In this document: positions 62,541 to 64,000 of the stretch, piece after piece
Layout of the letters: every line of letters begins with the position of its first letter
How positions within the stretch are numbered: the first letter of the stretch is position 1
From: Cydia pomonella
Taxonomy: Eukaryota > Arthropoda > Insecta > Lepidoptera > Tortricidae
Length of the DNA stretch: 64,000 nucleotides
Reading direction: 5' to 3'
NCBI RefSeq assembly: GCF_033807575.1
Contig: NC_084725.1
Span: 10,451,001 to 10,515,000 of the forward strand
Notes under the pieces: model-generated
The model's database searches: none
Seen by the model: the letters and a program-made list of their open reading frames with translations, nothing else
Told to the model about the DNA's origin: nothing
Position numbers and translations under genes: made by a program

Positions 62541-62712
62541 TTAGAGATGTATACTGTCTCTAAATGTCAAAAACACAAAAAAATATATGATACAAAAATA
62601 AAACCAACAAATACTAAAATTCTTTAGAGATGTATAAGTCTCTAAGTGTCAGAGATAAAATATAAAAAAAGATATTAAATTATCCTTAGAGATGTAGAGA
62701 GTCTCCAAGGCC
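62541..62712. repeat. Three spaced TTAGAGATGTA hairpin repeats
   Basis: TTAGAGATGTAT...TCTCTAA occurs at 62541, 62624 and (AGAGAGTCTCCAA form) 62686, each a small stem-loop with arms TTAGAGA/TCTCTAA, separated by A-rich DNA. Confidence 0.75.
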
Positions 62713-62814
62713 TGAATTCTTATATAAATAATTAAAAGACAAAAAACAAAAGACAAAGAATTAAGTACTAATGTGAGCAAATAATAATTATATATTAGCT
62801 ATTTTGCTATGTGT

Positions 62815-63290
62815 CAACGTAAAAAAGTTCCTGTCAAAAAAAAACTAAATACTTCTTGTATTTCCATGTCTATCGAATACTCCTCGAGGCCTTTCTCAAT
62901 ATCATCATCATCATTTTGGCCTTTTTTTTGTTCACGGAGCGCGGGAAGGCCATAATGGGGGGCACTCGCCGCTCCTGTCCCGTCTCCGAGAGGGGAGAAA
63001 GAACTTGACCCGACACTACCCACTAAACCCACTCCGGCGTTTCGCCCTCTTGGCGTTTGCGAGAGCGCTATGGGATCGAGTATACTCCACCATAGCGCTC
63101 CCCGGATCATCATTTTGGCCTGCAGTTGCCCACTAGAGCATGAACTGAGTAAAGGCCTTTCTTCGTGTACGCCACTTATCCCGGTCCTGGGCTAGTCTCA
63201 TCCAGAAGTGTACCGCGATTTTTCGAATGTCATCCACCCAACGAGCCAACGGACGCCAGGCGCTTCTTTCATCCGAAAGCGGCCACCGAT
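62815..63290 (-). mobile_element. RTE-type LINE C-terminus and 3' region
   Basis: Minus strand: VDDIRKIAVHFWMRLAQDRD, KWRTRRKAFTQFML and a stop (plus-strand CTA 63132-63134). The W-DDI-K-A---W-R-AQDR--WR---AFTQ motif closes RTE-like LINE proteins. Upstream the frame shifts near 63265 into the frame of 63198-63521 (AMAGGPKSRRIGG). Downstream to 62815 lies a GC-rich 3' stretch; its 99-codon frame (SILDPIALSQTPRGRNAGVG) is a string I recall from many lepidopteran repeats, not a host gene. Confidence 0.8.
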
Positions 63291-63525
63291 CCGTCTACTT
63301 TTTGGTCCACCTGCCATTGCCTTTCTAATGAGCCTAAACTTTTGTGTTTTTCCATTAAGGAATTCCTCTGGTTGTTGTTTGATTGTATCATCGAATCTGC
63401 TGAATGTTAGCTTATTGTAGTTATCAATCGAAGCGTTACCTTTTTTAATATCGTGGACTTTCACTCCAGTTCTTGAAGTCAGATATTCTGTTGAAGTTTG
63501 ATCAGATTCAAAGTTTTCCAACCTG
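63291..63525 (-). other. Open minus-strand stretch upstream of the LINE end, unclear
   Basis: The frame 63198-63521 reads RTGVKVHDIKKGNAS and EEFLNGKTQKFRLIRKAMAG in this part. It may be earlier LINE protein sequence or a different element; I cannot match it. 69 residues here without a stop. Confidence 0.3.
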
Positions 63526-63640
63526 TGACATCAAAATTTCAGACGCATTTCGCTCGTACTTGACCGTACATGTATTGGTGCGAGCGACACGCACGGGCCA
63601 CTGGCATCATTTAGATATCATTTTGATGTTGATGATAACC
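63526..63640 (+). mobile_element. MITE family M, third copy
   Basis: TTTCAGACGCATTTCGCTCG, TACTTGACCGTACATGTATT, GGTGCGAGCGACACGCACGG, GGCATCATTTAGATATCATT, TTGATGTTG. Hairpin arms GCATTTCGCTCGTA / TGCGAGCGACACGC; outer ends worn. Confidence 0.6.
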
Positions 63641-63996
63641 CTGACCGATTTCGGCCGCAGTGACTGTGTGTTCTGGAGTAGACATTTTTAATGACTGCTA
63701 ACAGAGTGTACGCTGTTCCACTCTCTCGTGCGCTTTTAGATGGCTCGCGTACCCAATCTTCCTACTAAATTTCCGAGCGCATTTTGGGCACGTCAACACA
63801 CTACATAATTGTAGGAAATGGACGTTGGTGGCCAAGTCGTAAGCTCATCTCGTTTTCGGTCGAGTTCGCTGCGACGTGCAGCTTCGTAATCGCCGACTCG
63901 ATCATGCACGAGGCGGCGCCATTCCGCCGCTCCGCTCCCAGTCAGAGGGGCTCTAGTTTGCATCTCTTTTTTTTTTTTTTTTATAACGATAGGCAA
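63641..63996 (-). mobile_element. LINE C-terminus with zinc-finger-like motif, frameshifted
   Basis: Minus strand from 63975: EWRRLVHDRVGDYEAARRSE, LDRKRDELTTWPPTSISYNY, then a one-base frame change near 63800 into SVLTCPKCARKFSRKIGYAS, HLKAHERVEQRTLC and a stop (plus-strand CTA 63698-63700). C-x2-C-x12-H-x3-H fits the single C2H2-like finger at the very C-terminus of some insect LINE proteins after a W--LV--G---EA-RR-E--RKR linker. The element continues beyond the right edge of the window. The T run at 63967-63982 lies in the frame and may be a later expansion. Confidence 0.8.
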
Positions 63997-64000
63997 GCGT

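Noticed and set aside
62541..62712. CRISPR-like array
   Set aside because: Three unequal imperfect repeats with unequal spacers in eukaryotic DNA.
62814..63113. 99-codon frame with SILDPIALSQTPRGRNAGVG as a host gene
   Set aside because: The string is one I know as recurring in lepidopteran repeats, and it lies in the 3' region of an RTE-type LINE end.
1..64000. Prokaryotic, phage or viral origin, or an operon-like system
   Set aside because: No dense coding, no ribosome-binding sites, Pol III SINEs and LINE tails throughout; clearly eukaryotic nuclear DNA.

Overview
The window looks like intergenic or intronic nuclear DNA from a moth or butterfly (Lepidoptera). The reasons are a tRNA-derived SINE with the spacer, ATTTA-rich 3' half and CCTATAATATTTA end familiar from moth genomes, a second tRNA-headed SINE group, 3' ends of several non-LTR retrotransposon (LINE) families, a large set of hairpin MITEs, and AT-rich single-copy DNA between them. 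Placement at order level rests on recalled repeat families and was not checked against a database. I found no protein-coding host exon, tRNA gene, rRNA gene, CRISPR array or operon that I can defend. Nearly all short open frames are chance or lie inside repeats. The only frames that read as protein are decayed C-termini of LINE reverse transcriptases, most with stops or frameshifts.

Layout. 1-5 kb: unassigned DNA, an RNase-H-type LINE end (minus), a hairpin MITE (family A), a double-hairpin MITE (family B), and a LINE end split by an hAT-like MITE. 5-10 kb: two MITEs side by side, SINE copies, LINE 3' tails, repeat family F. 10-16 kb: family G MITE, a TA-flanked MITE with a perfect terminal repeat, a 306-bp element with 39-bp terminal repeats, and a GC-rich promoter-like island at 15.28-15.44 kb lying inside a repeat. 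16-25 kb: MITE A and B copies, SINEs, a SINE inside a SINE, and a Harbinger-like element inside a family G MITE. 25-38 kb: MITE A including a head-to-tail pair, LINE ends, a TTAA-flanked element, an hAT-like element with an 8-bp duplication, an RTE-type LINE inside a family G fragment, and an abundant moth repeat carrying a 287-bp tandem dimer. 38-50 kb: a LINE inside a SINE, more SINEs with 12-16 bp target duplications, and a 38-bp perfect palindrome. 50-64 kb: LINE C-termini on the minus strand, hAT-like elements with perfect 8-bp duplications, more MITEs, and a LINE end with a C-terminal zinc-finger-like motif at the right edge.

There is no set of genes that work together. What the window records is a history of insertions: at least five cases of one element inside another can be ordered in time from target-site duplications or from uninterrupted relatives elsewhere in the same window. 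The structurally most distinctive items are the two-stem MITE family B, the promoter-like island inside a repeat, the SINE group that shares a head and body but carries different 3' tails, and the long perfect palindrome at 48.7 kb.
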